A DNA stretch of 64,000 bases from JASGIT01 sp047601665 (GTDB lineage Bacteria; Pseudomonadota; Gammaproteobacteria; Burkholderiales; Burkholderiaceae_C), in contig JASGIT010000001.1 of the NCBI GenBank assembly GCA_047601665.1, positions 310,001-374,000 on the forward strand. Reading direction: 5' to 3'. The translations under genes were made by a program, and so were the position numbers. Positions 1-8,682 of this stretch are shown in pieces (positions within the stretch are counted from its first letter, which is position 1; every line of letters begins with the position of its first letter). The notes under the pieces are model-generated. The model had not been told where the DNA came from and ran no database searches. It saw nothing but the letters and a program-made list of their open reading frames with translations.

Positions 1-579
1 GGCGTTGCGGCCCACCGCGCCGCTGGCCGCGAGCTTGTAGCCGCTTTGCTCGACGATGATGCGCGGCCAGAGCATTCCGGGCGTGTCCCAGAGGTAGAAG
101 TCGTCGGCCACCACGATGCGCTGCTCCAGCTTGGTCACGCCCGCCTCATCGCCGGTCTTGGCCTGGGCACGGCCCGCCAGGGTGTTGATGAGGGTGGACT
201 TGCCCACGTTCGGAATGCCGCAGATCAGCACCCGCATGGGCCGCGCCATGCCGCCGCGCTCGGGGGCGAGCTGGTGGCAGGCGTCGAGCAGGCGCCGCGC
301 GGGCGCGCGCTCGGAGGCGTCGAGCGGCACGGCGCGCGTGCCGGGGCGGGCGTTGTACCAGGCCAGCCAGTCCTCGGTGCGCGCGGGGTCGGCCAGGTCC
401 TGCTTGTTGAGCAGCTTGAGCGTGGGGCGGCGGCCCGTGAGTTCGGACAGCAGCGGGTTGGCGCTGGAGCCGGGCAGGCGCGCGTCCAGCACCTCGATCA
501 CCACGTCGATGGCTTTGATGCGCTCGGCGATCGCCTGGCGCGTGAGGTGCATGTGACCGGGGAACCACTGGATGGCCAT
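1..579 (-). CDS. ylqF: Ribosome biogenesis GTPase YlqF/RbgA, C-terminus cut by window edge
   Basis: The 193 visible codons give the N-terminal part of a circularly permuted GTPase. The G4 motif NKQD (residues 58-61) comes before the P-loop GIPNVGKS (121-128) and the G3 motif DTPG (165-168), which is the order G4-G1-G3 typical of YlqF/RbgA proteins that act in late large-subunit ribosome assembly. The protein starts MAIQWFPGHM, a characteristic beginning of this family. The gene runs off the left edge, so the C-terminal RNA-binding region is not visible. It is divergent from the small membrane protein gene at 626. Family assignment is from motifs; a role in assembly is known for the family, not shown here. 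Confidence 0.93.
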   Translation of the reverse strand, partial: MAIQWFPGHMHLTRQAIAERIKAIDVVIEVLDARLPGSSANPLLSELTGRRPTLKLLNKQDLADPARTEDWLAWYNARPGTRAVPLDASERAPARRLLDACHQLAPERGGMARPMRVLICGIPNVGKSTLINTLAGRAQAKTGDEAGVTKLEQRIVVADDFYLWDTPGMLWPRIIVEQSGYKLAASGAVGRNA

Positions 580-625
580 GGGGTGCTACTTCGTTCTGGG
601 AGGGACGCAAGGATAATCGCGCCCC

Positions 626-829
626 ATGCCTTCCCGTACTTCGTCCGACATGCTGTTCAAGGGCGTGGTCATTGCGCTGATCGGCGCGCTGATCCTGCTC
701 GGCCCCTACGTGGCGCGCTCGCCCAGCGTGGTGGAGCTGCTGTCGCAGGCCCGGCTGGTGGGCTGGTTCGCGCTGGTGCTGGGGGCGGCGCTGGCGGGGC
801 GGGCGCTGTGGGCGCGGCGCCCGCGCTGA
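626..829 (+). CDS. Small two-helix membrane protein, unknown function
   Basis: A 67-residue protein with two hydrophobic stretches (about residues 9-27 and 43-60), joined by a short polar loop and ending in a basic tail (WARRPR), so it is probably an inner-membrane protein with two helices. It is divergent from ylqF with a 46-bp gap and convergent with fusC. I do not recognise a named family. The ATG is the first in frame. GC-rich codon use like its neighbours and the neat intergenic position make it a plausible real gene, but no function can be assigned. Confidence 0.6.
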   Translation: MPSRTSSDMLFKGVVIALIGALILLGPYVARSPSVVELLSQARLVGWFALVLGAALAGRALWARRPR

Positions 830-835
830 ATTTCA

Positions 836-880
836 AGCATTTTTGGCCTCCAGCCCAGGTGTATCAAGCGCTGGCAGCTA
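836..880. repeat. Copy 1 of palindromic intergenic repeat (diverged)
   Basis: This lies between the convergent ends of the small membrane gene and fusC. It contains the core AAGCGCTGGCAGCTAT and an opposing CCAGC half-site, the same words seen in the repeat copies near 11.2, 19.1, 21.7, 37.8, 39.7, 51.4, 56.4 and 63.0 kb. The arms are shorter here than in the best copies. Confidence 0.5.
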
Positions 881-3073
881 TTATTTTCGCAGCACATGGT
901 CCGCTTCGACGCGCAGCTCGCGCGCCAGTTGCTCGGCCAGTTGCATACGGCGCAGCACCCAGGGAGCGAGGTCGCGCTCGTCCAGCGGCGCCGGCGGTTC
1001 GGCGGGCAGCGCGTCGGGGGCGATTTCCGTGGTGTCGGCGGGCGCCTGTGCGCCGGTCAGCGTGGCTTCGATGCGCGCCACGGCGGCCTGCATGGGGGCT
1101 TGCAGCGGCTCGGACTGGAGCCGCCCGCGGCGCAGCAGCAGCATGGTCTTGACGGCGGTCAGCTGGGCCAGCAGGCGATAGCAGTGGGCCTGCATACGCT
1201 GCAGCGGCAGGAGCGGCGGGCGCACGGCGCGGGGCTCTTTCCAGGCGCGCTCAGTGGCCTGCACCAGGGCGGTCAGGCTGTCGTAGGCCTCGCGCCGCGC
1301 CAGGCGCCAGGCGAGTTCGGGCGTGTTGTCCACGGCCTGCAGTTGGGCCAGGCCCAGCGCCTCGCGCGCATGGCGGGCCTGGGCCAGCAGGGTGCGCGCC
1401 ACCAGGGCGGGAATCTGGTGCTTTTCCCACGACGGCAGCACGTAGGCGAAGGCCCAGGCGATGGCCGCGCCGATCAGCGTGTCGGCCAGCCGCTCGGCCA
1501 GCGCGAAGCTGGGGTTCACGCCCGCGTTGAGCAGGTGGGCCTGCACCAGCCCCAGCACCGTGGCCGCCATGGCGGTGATGACGTAGCGCCGCAGCGCGAA
1601 GCCGTGCGCCAGGGCCTGCGCCAGCGTGAGGCACAGCAGCAGCGCCGCCAGCGACAGGTGCGCCGCCAGCAGCCCCGTGGCCAGCACGCAGCCCACCATG
1701 GTGCCGAGCACGCGGGCGTTGCGCCGCTCCAGCGTCTGCGCGAGGTTGCCGCGCAGCACCACCACGATGGTGAGCAGCACCCAGTAGTCGTGCGTGCCCC
1801 AGGGCATGGCATAGGCCACCACGTAGCCCGAGGCCACCGCGAGCGTGGCGCGCAGCGCGTGGCGCAGCGGGGCGTTGCGCCAGCTCCACATGCCCAGGAA
1901 GGGCTGCCAGTTCCAGCCCGTGGGGCTGACGAACATCTGCCAGTTGGCGCGCACCACGGCCAGGTCGGGCGCGGCCTCGTTGCGCGCCAGGGCGACGAGG
2001 CGGTGGATCTCGTCGTGCATGTTAATGATGCGGTTGGTGAGGCCGCGCGCCAGGCGCTCGGGGGTGAAGCCGTCGCCCATGGCACCCGCTGCGCCGCCGC
2101 TGGCCGCCGGCATTTCCAGCTGCGGCAGCAGGTTGGCGAACGTGGCGGGGCGGCGCAGGAGCAGCAGAGAGTCGGCCAGTTCGTCCAGCTCGTCGGCCAG
2201 GGCCAGCAGCACGGATTGCTGGCGGGCCAGCAGTTCGGCGTGCTCGGGCTGCTCGCGCAAGGTGTCCAGGTCAAGTTCGCAGGCCACGATGTGGTCGCGC
2301 ATTTCGAGCGCGATCATCAACATGCCCGCGAGCCGCTGGCGGCGCGGGGTGCGGGGCGATTCGAGCACGATGTCGCGCGCGGCCTGCATCTGGTCGGCCA
2401 GCGCGGCGTGGCGGCCCAGCAGCGTGCCGGTGACGGTGTTGGCCTCCTTGGCGGACTGGGGCGCCTGCGTGAACTGGCGCGCCTGCAGGCGCAGCAGCGC
2501 GGCCAGGGCCAGCAGCACGTCGGCCACCAGGAGGACGCGGTAGCGCGCGTTAAGCAGCAGGTTGGCCAGCACCGAATAGAACACGTAGGCGAAGGCCCCG
2601 AGGCCGAAGCTGCCCGCCGAGGCGGCGGCGGCGCGCCAGGTTTCGCCGCCGGACGGTATGGGCACGGCCATCGAGAAAATCATCGCCATGGTGGCGGCAA
2701 TGGCGATGGGCGCGCCGCGCTTGCCCCAGGCCATGCCCAGGAAGGCGATGAAGGTGGCCGGTATCAGCAGCAGCCCCAGCAGCACGGGCCGGTCGTGCAT
2801 ACGCTGCACGGCGAAGAACAGCACCATGCCCAGGATGGGCGCGGGCAGCATCTGCCGCAACTTGCCGCGCCGGGGCGCGGGCGCGTCGGGCGGCGTGGCC
2901 GCCATGGCCCCCACGCCCGCCGCCGCGGCGGCGGCCGGCCCCAGCCACACGTGCGCGCCGACCGAGATCAGCAGCAGCCCCAGGGCCGCCACGCAGCCGA
3001 TGGCGACGTAGTGGCTCAGCGCCACCCGCATCGCCCTGCGCAGGGGGGTGATGGGATCCAGGTGCAGGTTCAA
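881..3073 (-). CDS. FusC/YccS-family inner-membrane transporter (aromatic acid exporter type)
   Basis: A protein of about 730 residues with two blocks of hydrophobic helices (roughly residues 15-170 and 400-530) separated by a cytoplasmic region, the architecture of the FusC/YccS/AaeB family linked to efflux of aromatic acids and fusaric acid. The chosen start is a TTG at 3073 that overlaps the gshA stop codon and has an AGGA motif six bases upstream; an ATG at 3031 (716 aa) is the alternative. The overlap with gshA suggests translational coupling. The same frame stays open far upstream through gshA out of frame, which is not part of this protein. The substrate is unknown. Confidence 0.82.
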   Translation of the reverse strand: MNLHLDPITPLRRAMRVALSHYVAIGCVAALGLLLISVGAHVWLGPAAAAAAGVGAMAATPPDAPAPRRGKLRQMLPAPILGMVLFFAVQRMHDRPVLLGLLLIPATFIAFLGMAWGKRGAPIAIAATMAMIFSMAVPIPSGGETWRAAAASAGSFGLGAFAYVFYSVLANLLLNARYRVLLVADVLLALAALLRLQARQFTQAPQSAKEANTVTGTLLGRHAALADQMQAARDIVLESPRTPRRQRLAGMLMIALEMRDHIVACELDLDTLREQPEHAELLARQQSVLLALADELDELADSLLLLRRPATFANLLPQLEMPAASGGAAGAMGDGFTPERLARGLTNRIINMHDEIHRLVALARNEAAPDLAVVRANWQMFVSPTGWNWQPFLGMWSWRNAPLRHALRATLAVASGYVVAYAMPWGTHDYWVLLTIVVVLRGNLAQTLERRNARVLGTMVGCVLATGLLAAHLSLAALLLCLTLAQALAHGFALRRYVITAMAATVLGLVQAHLLNAGVNPSFALAERLADTLIGAAIAWAFAYVLPSWEKHQIPALVARTLLAQARHAREALGLAQLQAVDNTPELAWRLARREAYDSLTALVQATERAWKEPRAVRPPLLPLQRMQAHCYRLLAQLTAVKTMLLLRRGRLQSEPLQAPMQAAVARIEATLTGAQAPADTTEIAPDALPAEPPAPLDERDLAPWVLRRMQLAEQLARELRVEADHVLRK

Positions 3074-4599
3074 CCCAGTTCCTGGGGCGCCATGTATTGC
3101 TGGCGCCAAGTCTCGAAGGGCAGCGTGTCCGCCGCCTCGATGGCTTTTTGCGCGGCCCAGGATTCGTCGGCCATGCGCACGTAGCGCTGCTGCTGCGCAT
3201 CCGTCCACGGCAGGGCCAGCAGGTGGTCGCGCGCCTGCTTCGACTGCGCGAGCGAGAAGGCGCTGAAGTTGCTGCCGTGCTGTGCGGCCATGGCGGCGAG
3301 CACGCGGGCCGACGGGGTGAGCGCCGCGTCCTGCACGCGCGCCTGGGCGTCCTGCAGGGCGGCGCTGTAGTCCTGCGTGGCGTGGGCGGCGTCCAGCGCG
3401 GCGGCCAGCGGGGCGCATTCGGCCAGCACCTGGGCGGCCCAGCCGGCCAGCGGCACCTGCTGGCCGTTGCGCAGCAGGGCCAGGCCGGGCTCGCGGCCCC
3501 GTTCGGCGGTCTGGTGCTGGTTGTGCTTGATTTCGCTGATTTCCTCGGGCGTGTCGGGCGGGCTGTCGGCCAGCAGGCAATGCAGCAGGAAGACGTCGAG
3601 CAGGCGCATGGTCTGCCCGGTGATGCCCACGGGCTCGAACGGGTCCAGGTCCATCAGGCGCACTTCCACGTACTCCACGCCGCGCTCGCGCAGCGCGTGC
3701 AGCGGGCGCTCGCCCCGGTGCACGGTGCGCTTGGGGCGGATGGTGCCGTAGAACTCGTTCTCGATCTGCAGCAGGCTGGTGCCCAGCTGGTTGTATTCGC
3801 CGCCGGGGTTGCGCACGCCCACGGCCTCGTAGGCGGGATAGGGGCGCGTGAGGGCGTCGTGCAGCGAGTCGGCGTAGCCTTCCAGGCCGTTGTAGCTCAC
3901 GTTCAGGCTGGCCTGCGCGTCGCTCTGGTAGCCCAGGCGGCCCATGCGCAGCGAGGTGGCGTGCGGCAGGTACAGCGCCTGGCCGCCCTCCCCCATCGGC
4001 AGCAGGCTGTGGCGGCGGCCCTGCACGAAGCAGGGGCACAGCGCGGGCGACGCACCGAACAGGTACAGCAGCACGAAGGCATGGCGGCGGAAGTTGCGGA
4101 TGAGCGCGAAGTACTGCTCGCTCGTCACGCCCGGCAGCGACCAGTTGTAGTGGATGCCCGAGATGGTCTGCATCCGCCGCCCGTAGCGGTGGCCCAGGCC
4201 CATGCGGTAGATGCTCTTGGCGCGGCCGATGTGCGAGCTGCCGTAGCGGCCGATGGGAATGGTCTCGTCCGTGGGCAGGCCGCAGGGCATGGAGGACACC
4301 CACAGCATCTCGCCGCCGTTCGCCGCCAGCGTGCGCAGCACGTACTGGTGGATTTCGGTGAGTTCATCCAGGCACTCGCCCACGCCGCGCGGCGCGCCGG
4401 TGATCAGCTCCACCTGCGATTCGCTGTAGTCCGTGGTGATGTGCGGGTGCGTGAGCGCCGCGCCCAGCGCCAGCGGATGCGGCGTGAGCGCCAGCCCGCC
4501 CTCGGGCAATACGCGCAGCCCCTCCTTCTCGATGCCGCGGCGAATGCCTCCCAGCGTTTGCGCCGGCAGGGCATTGATGCGCTCTTGGAATGTGCTCAT
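3070..4599 (-). CDS. gshA: Glutamate-cysteine ligase (gamma-glutamylcysteine synthetase), E. coli type
   Basis: This 509-residue protein follows E. coli GshA along its whole length. Recognisable stretches are GGIRRGIEKEGLRV near the N-terminus, ALTHPHITTDYSE, MQTISGIHYNWSLP, YLFGASPALC and QIENEFYGTIRPKR. It catalyses ATP-dependent joining of L-glutamate and L-cysteine, the first step of glutathione synthesis. The start at 4599 (MSTFQERI) matches the family length (E. coli 518 aa); 13 further in-frame codons upstream are not needed. Its stop overlaps the proposed fusC start, so the two probably form an operon. gshB is not in the window. Confidence 0.95.
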   Translation of the reverse strand: MSTFQERINALPAQTLGGIRRGIEKEGLRVLPEGGLALTPHPLALGAALTHPHITTDYSESQVELITGAPRGVGECLDELTEIHQYVLRTLAANGGEMLWVSSMPCGLPTDETIPIGRYGSSHIGRAKSIYRMGLGHRYGRRMQTISGIHYNWSLPGVTSEQYFALIRNFRRHAFVLLYLFGASPALCPCFVQGRRHSLLPMGEGGQALYLPHATSLRMGRLGYQSDAQASLNVSYNGLEGYADSLHDALTRPYPAYEAVGVRNPGGEYNQLGTSLLQIENEFYGTIRPKRTVHRGERPLHALRERGVEYVEVRLMDLDPFEPVGITGQTMRLLDVFLLHCLLADSPPDTPEEISEIKHNQHQTAERGREPGLALLRNGQQVPLAGWAAQVLAECAPLAAALDAAHATQDYSAALQDAQARVQDAALTPSARVLAAMAAQHGSNFSAFSLAQSKQARDHLLALPWTDAQQQRYVRMADESWAAQKAIEAADTLPFETWRQQYMAPQELG

Positions 4600-4736
4600 T
4601 GTGGTTTTCGTCTTTTGGAAGGAACCGGAAGTTAGCACGCCCGGCCATTGCCTTGCCGGGCGGGGATTTGATGGCGGGCCCGCAAATTGCTATCGACTGA
4701 TTCCGCCGCCATCCCCCAATCCAGGGTTTCCCCCTA

Positions 4737-4808
4737 TTCAATCTTCCCAGGGGGCATCGCTACACTTTGCTTGTTTCATGAATTAATCAACGTTTCTTAG
4801 GTGAAACA
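4737..4808 (+). promoter_or_regulatory. Candidate promoter and operator of the catabolic cluster
   Basis: The 209-bp gap between gshA and the first SDR gene ends in a dyad: TGTTTCA (4772-4778) and its exact complement TGAAACA (4802-4808), which ends on the base before the ATG. A nested shorter palindrome, GTTTC-N6-GAAAC, lies at 4792-4807. A weak sigma70-like pair, TTCAAT (4737) and TACACT (4761) 18 bp apart, lies just upstream, so a repressor bound at the dyad would block it. The IclR regulator at 6987 is the obvious candidate binder. All of this is inference from symmetry and position. Confidence 0.35.
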
Positions 4809-5588
4809 ATGCCCTTGACGCCCTCCATGCCCCCCATCGGCCAGTTGCAAGGCCGCCGCATCCTGGTGACCGGGGCCGCGCGCGGCCTGGGCCTGGCGTT
4901 CGCACAGGCGCTGTGCGAGCACGGCGCGCAGGTGGCGCTGGCGGATTTGCGTGAAGACCTGCTGCAGCAGTCCGTGGCCGAGCTGCGGGCGCGGGGCCAC
5001 GGCGCCGTGGGCGTGCGGGTGGACGTGTCCGACCCCGCCTCGGTGCAGCACTGCGCCGACGAGGCCGTGCGCCAGCTGGGCGGGCTCGACGGGCTGGTGA
5101 ACAACGCCGCCGTCACCGACTCCGGCGGCAAGGGCATGGACGACATCGCGCTCGACAAGTGGGACCAGGTGATGACCGTGAACGTGCGCGGCACCTGGCT
5201 CATGACCCGCGCCTGCCGCCCCGCCCTGCGCGCGAGCGGCCGGGGCGCGGTGGTCCACCTCGCGTCGGACACCGCGCTGTGGGGCGCGCCCAACCTCATG
5301 GCCTACGTGGCGAGCAAGGGCGCCATCGTCGCCATGACGCACTCGATGGCGCGCGAGATGGGCGCGGACGGCACCACGGTGAACGCCGTGGCCCCCGGGC
5401 TGGTGCTGGTGGAGGCCACGGAGTACGTGCCCGAGTCGCGCCACCGCCTCTACATCGACCAGCGCGCGCTGCAGCGCGAACAGCGGCCCCAGGACGTGGC
5501 GGGCGCGGTGGTCTACGCGATGTCGGACGGAGCGCGCTTCGTCACCGGCCAGGTTCTTGCCGTCAACGGCGGCTTTGTCATGCACTGA
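4809..5588 (+). CDS. Short-chain dehydrogenase/reductase (first gene of catabolic cluster)
   Basis: A 259-residue classical SDR. The NAD(P)-binding motif TGAARGLG is at residues 21-28, NNAA near 98-101, and the catalytic Ser153, Tyr166 and Lys170 are all in place (YVASK). Such enzymes oxidise alcohols or cis-dihydrodiols, or reduce ketones, with NAD(P). It is the first gene of a long rightward cluster and sits directly behind a palindromic operator candidate. The cupin gene follows 15 bp later. The substrate cannot be read from sequence; dehydrogenation of a ring-hydroxylation or side-chain product is the likely role given the oxygenase genes downstream. Confidence 0.88.
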   Translation: MPLTPSMPPIGQLQGRRILVTGAARGLGLAFAQALCEHGAQVALADLREDLLQQSVAELRARGHGAVGVRVDVSDPASVQHCADEAVRQLGGLDGLVNNAAVTDSGGKGMDDIALDKWDQVMTVNVRGTWLMTRACRPALRASGRGAVVHLASDTALWGAPNLMAYVASKGAIVAMTHSMAREMGADGTTVNAVAPGLVLVEATEYVPESRHRLYIDQRALQREQRPQDVAGAVVYAMSDGARFVTGQVLAVNGGFVMH

Positions 5589-5603
5589 AACGAGGAGCAC
5601 ACG

Positions 5604-6134
5604 ATGAGTGACAGCGACCAAAACACCCCCCGCAGCTGGGACCGCCCCGAGGGCGCGAGCTTCAAGGACTGGATGGAGACGCGCATCGCGCGCTTTTCCA
5701 CGCGCAAGTACGACTTCGACGCGCTGAAGTTCCAGGCCGACTTCGACCCCAAGTACCGCCGTGGCCAGATGCGCTACATCGGCACCGGCGGCACGGGCGT
5801 GGCGGCGGACAGCAACACCATCCCGTCCGAGCACTTCACCTTCTCGACCATGGTGATCCCGGCGGGGCACGAAGGCCCCTCGCACCTGCACACCGACGTG
5901 GAAGAAGTGTTCTTCGTCATGCGCGGCAAGCTCAAGCTGGTGCTGGAGAAGGACGGCGAGCGCTTCGAGGCCATCCTGACCGACCGCGACGTGGTTTCCG
6001 TGCCGCCCGGCGTGTACCGCGAGGAAATCAACATCGGCGACGAAGACGCGCTGATGTGCGTGATGCTGGGCTCGCCCAAGCCTGTCACGCCCACCTACCC
6101 CGCCGACCACCCGCTCGCCAAGATCAAGCGCTGA
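5604..6134 (+). CDS. Cupin-domain protein, possible metal-dependent enzyme
   Basis: A 176-residue protein with one clear cupin motif (HLHTDVEEVFFVMRG), giving metal ligands His94, His96 and Glu100 or Glu101 and followed by the conserved glycine of the first cupin motif. Single-domain cupins of this size act as isomerases, dioxygenases or accessory binding proteins. A purine-rich AGGAG lies nine bases upstream of the ATG. It is 15 bp after the SDR gene and 13 bp before the hydrolase gene, so it is almost certainly co-transcribed with them. The exact reaction is unknown. Confidence 0.8.
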   Translation: MSDSDQNTPRSWDRPEGASFKDWMETRIARFSTRKYDFDALKFQADFDPKYRRGQMRYIGTGGTGVAADSNTIPSEHFTFSTMVIPAGHEGPSHLHTDVEEVFFVMRGKLKLVLEKDGERFEAILTDRDVVSVPPGVYREEINIGDEDALMCVMLGSPKPVTPTYPADHPLAKIKR

Positions 6135-6147
6135 GAAAGCCACGGCC

Positions 6148-6990
6148 ATGGACTGGAGCCAAGCCCTGCACGCCAAGGCGCGCGAGATGGACACGCGCTT
6201 CCCGCAGCGCACCGTCACGCTGCCGGACGGCGCCATGCTCTCGATTCGAGAGCGCGCAGCGCACGCCACGCCTGCGCTGACGCTGGTTTTGCTGCATGGC
6301 ATCAGTTCCTCCGCCGCCTCGTGGTACGACGTGGCCCTGGCCCTGCCGCCCAGCCTGCGCGTGCTGGCCTGGGACGCGCCGGGCTACGGCGGCAGCACGC
6401 CGCTGGCAACGGCCACGCCGGTCAATACCGATTACGCCGAACGCCTGCGCGCCCTGCTGGCCCAGGAAGCCACGGGCCGCGTCGCGCTGGTCGGCCATTC
6501 GCTCGGCGCGCTGATGGCCGCGCCCTGCGCCGCGCAGGCGGCGGGCCTGCTGCTCATCAGCCCCGCTGGCGGCTATGCCCAGAGCGACAAGCGCGAGCAG
6601 GTGCGCAGCCAGCGCCTGGCCTCGCTGGACACGCTGGGCGTGCATGGCCTGGCGCAGCGCATAGACCAGCGCCTGCTCAGCCCCGCCGCCGACGAGCCGG
6701 CCCGCGAATGGGTGCGCTGGAGCACCGCCCACCTGCACGCCGGCGGCTACCGCCAGGCCGTGAACATGCTCTGCGACAGCGACCTGGGCCGCCATGCCCC
6801 CGCGCCCGTCCCCGCCTTCGTGGCCGTGGGCGAGCACGACGTGGTGACCCCGCCCGCCGCGTGCGAGCGCTGGGCCGGCGTCTACCAGGCCCCCTTCGCC
6901 CTCCTGCCCGGCGCGGGCCACGCCAGCCCGGCGGAGCAGCCCGACGCGGTAGCCTCATGGATTGTTCACCACACATCGAACCTTCCATGA
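6148..6990 (+). CDS. Alpha/beta-fold hydrolase
   Basis: A 280-residue alpha/beta hydrolase with an oxyanion-hole motif HGISSS (from residue 50), nucleophile elbow GHSLGA (Ser118), an acidic residue in GEHD (about Asp231) and the catalytic His in GAGHAS (about 258). Enzymes of this size in aromatic clusters often split ring-cleavage products (MhpC/BphD type) or esters and lactones. Its TGA overlaps the ATG of the IclR regulator (ATGA), indicating tight translational coupling. Ring-fission product hydrolysis is plausible because an extradiol-type dioxygenase lies downstream, but it is not proven. Confidence 0.87.
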   Translation: MDWSQALHAKAREMDTRFPQRTVTLPDGAMLSIRERAAHATPALTLVLLHGISSSAASWYDVALALPPSLRVLAWDAPGYGGSTPLATATPVNTDYAERLRALLAQEATGRVALVGHSLGALMAAPCAAQAAGLLLISPAGGYAQSDKREQVRSQRLASLDTLGVHGLAQRIDQRLLSPAADEPAREWVRWSTAHLHAGGYRQAVNMLCDSDLGRHAPAPVPAFVAVGEHDVVTPPAACERWAGVYQAPFALLPGAGHASPAEQPDAVASWIVHHTSNLP

Positions 6991-7859
6991 CCCCCCCCGA
7001 AACCACCACTGAAAAATACATCGTGCCCGCCCTGGAACGCGGCTTGAAGCTGCTGCAAGAGTTTGGCCGTGACGGCCGCACCCTGGGCGCGCCCGAACTC
7101 GCGCGCCGCCTCGACCTGCCCCGCGCCACCGTGTTCCGGATGCTCAACACGCTGGAGCACATGGGCTTCCTCGAACGCATGGGTGGCGAATACCGCCTGG
7201 GCATGGCCGTGCTGCGGCTGGGGTTCGAGTACCTCTCGTCGCTGGAGCTGACCGAGCTGGGCCAGCCCGTCATCACCCGGCTGTGCGACGAGATCCGCTA
7301 CCCCTGCAACATCGTGGTGCGCGACAAGCGCTCCATCGTCTACGTGGCCAAGGTCACGCCGCCCACGCCGCTGGTCAGCTCGGTGCGCGTGGGCACGCGC
7401 CTGCCCGCGCACGGCACGGTGTTCGGCCGCGTGCTGCTGTCCGACATGCACCTGGCCGAGCTGCGCCTGCTCTACCCCGAGGAGCACCTCGAAGCCTTCT
7501 CGGCCAACACGCCCGCCACCACCATGGCCCTGTTCAACCTGCTCGAGGCCGACCGCGAGCGCGGCTACGTGGTGGGCGAAGGGTTCTACGAGGCGTCCAT
7601 CTCCACCATCGCCGCGCCGGTGCGCGACCACACCGGCCGCATCGTGGCCGCGCTGGGCTTGACCATATCGGCGTCCAGCGTGGACGAGGCGCGGGTCAAC
7701 GACCTGGTCGAGCGCGCGCGCGCGCCGGCGGGCAATGCAGCAGCGTGCGCGAAAGTGAACACCCTGGTCGAACGCGTGCGCGCGGCGGCGGACGAACTCT
7801 CGGGCCTCCTCAACTACCGCCCCCAGTCCCACAAGGCCGCGCGGGTGCTTTCCATCTAG
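6987..7859 (+). CDS. IclR-family transcriptional regulator
   Basis: A 290-residue protein with an N-terminal winged helix-turn-helix (LGAPELARRLDLPRATVFRM) and a C-terminal IclR ligand-binding domain (GTRLPAHGTVFGRVLL, then ISTIAAPVRD). It sits inside the cluster it probably controls and overlaps the hydrolase stop by four bases. Near the C-terminus the segment beginning VNDLVERARA is followed 20 residues later by VNTLVERVRA, an in-frame internal duplication (DNA from 7695 and from 7755) that makes the protein about 20 residues longer than expected. An upstream ATG at 6957 is possible, but the coupled ATG is preferred. Confidence 0.9.
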   Translation: MTPPETTTEKYIVPALERGLKLLQEFGRDGRTLGAPELARRLDLPRATVFRMLNTLEHMGFLERMGGEYRLGMAVLRLGFEYLSSLELTELGQPVITRLCDEIRYPCNIVVRDKRSIVYVAKVTPPTPLVSSVRVGTRLPAHGTVFGRVLLSDMHLAELRLLYPEEHLEAFSANTPATTMALFNLLEADRERGYVVGEGFYEASISTIAAPVRDHTGRIVAALGLTISASSVDEARVNDLVERARAPAGNAAACAKVNTLVERVRAAADELSGLLNYRPQSHKAARVLSI

Positions 7860-7872
7860 AAGGAATCGACAG

Positions 7873-8682
7873 ATGAGTGCTTTCCAGGTCAAAGACACCG
7901 TGGCCGTGGTCACGGGCGGTTCGTCCGGCATCGGGCTGGCCACCGTGGAGCTGCTGCTAAGCCAAGGAGCCGCCGTGGCCTTCTGCGGCCGCAACGTGGA
8001 GCGCCTGCGCACGGCGGAGGCGGGCCTGCGCGAGCGCCACCCGCAAGCCCGCCTGCTGGCCGCGCCGTGCGACGTGCTCAACCCCGCCGACGTGCAGGCC
8101 TTCGCCCGGCAGGCGCAAGCGGCGTTCGGCACCGTGGGCATCCTCGTCAACAACGCGGGCCAGGGCCGCGTCTCCACCTTCGCCGACACCACGGACGAGG
8201 CCTGGAGCCAGGAACTGCACCTCAAGTTCTTCTCCGTCATCCACCCCACGCGGGCCTTCCTGCCGCAGCTGGCGCAGCAGGCCGAAAAGACGGGCGACGC
8301 CGCCATCGTCTGCGTGAACTCGCTGCTCGCGGCGCAGCCCGAGCCGCACATGGTCGCCACCTCGGCGGCGCGCGCGGGCCTCAAGAACCTGGTGCGCTCC
8401 ATGGCCACCGAGTTCGCCCCCGAGCGCGTGCGCGTGAACGGCATCCTCGTCGGCCTGATCGAGTCGGGCCAGTGGCGCCGCCGCTTCGAGGCGCGCGAAG
8501 ACAAGTCCCAGGACTGGGCCGCCTGGACCGGCCACCTCGCCACCAGGAAATCCATCCCCCTCGCCCGCCTGGGCCTGCCGCGCGAAGCGGCGCAAGCCAT
8601 CGCCTTTCTCGCCAGCCCGCTGTCCTCGTACACCACGGGCAGCCATATCGACGTTTCCGGAGGTCTTTCCCGCCATGCCTAA
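7873..8682 (+). CDS. SDR-fold oxidoreductase with non-canonical active site
   Basis: A 269-residue SDR with a normal coenzyme motif (TGGSSGIG, residues 15-22) and NNAG. The catalytic signature is unusual: counting 13 residues on from the expected Ser (VNSLL), the Tyr-x-x-x-Lys position reads TSAAR, so Tyr is Thr and Lys is Arg. It may still bind NAD(P) but use different chemistry, or serve another role. The gene follows iclR by 13 bp and overlaps the ThDP-enzyme gene by eight bases, so it belongs to the same transcript. The substrate is unknown. Confidence 0.82.
   Translation: MSAFQVKDTVAVVTGGSSGIGLATVELLLSQGAAVAFCGRNVERLRTAEAGLRERHPQARLLAAPCDVLNPADVQAFARQAQAAFGTVGILVNNAGQGRVSTFADTTDEAWSQELHLKFFSVIHPTRAFLPQLAQQAEKTGDAAIVCVNSLLAAQPEPHMVATSAARAGLKNLVRSMATEFAPERVRVNGILVGLIESGQWRRRFEAREDKSQDWAAWTGHLATRKSIPLARLGLPREAAQAIAFLASPLSSYTTGSHIDVSGGLSRHA

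Noticed and set aside
881..4303. An 1140-residue open frame on the minus strand spanning gshA and fusC
   Set aside because: Only the last 730 residues are a real FusC-like protein. The first 410 are an out-of-frame reading of gshA with low-complexity Arg/Pro/Ala sequence.
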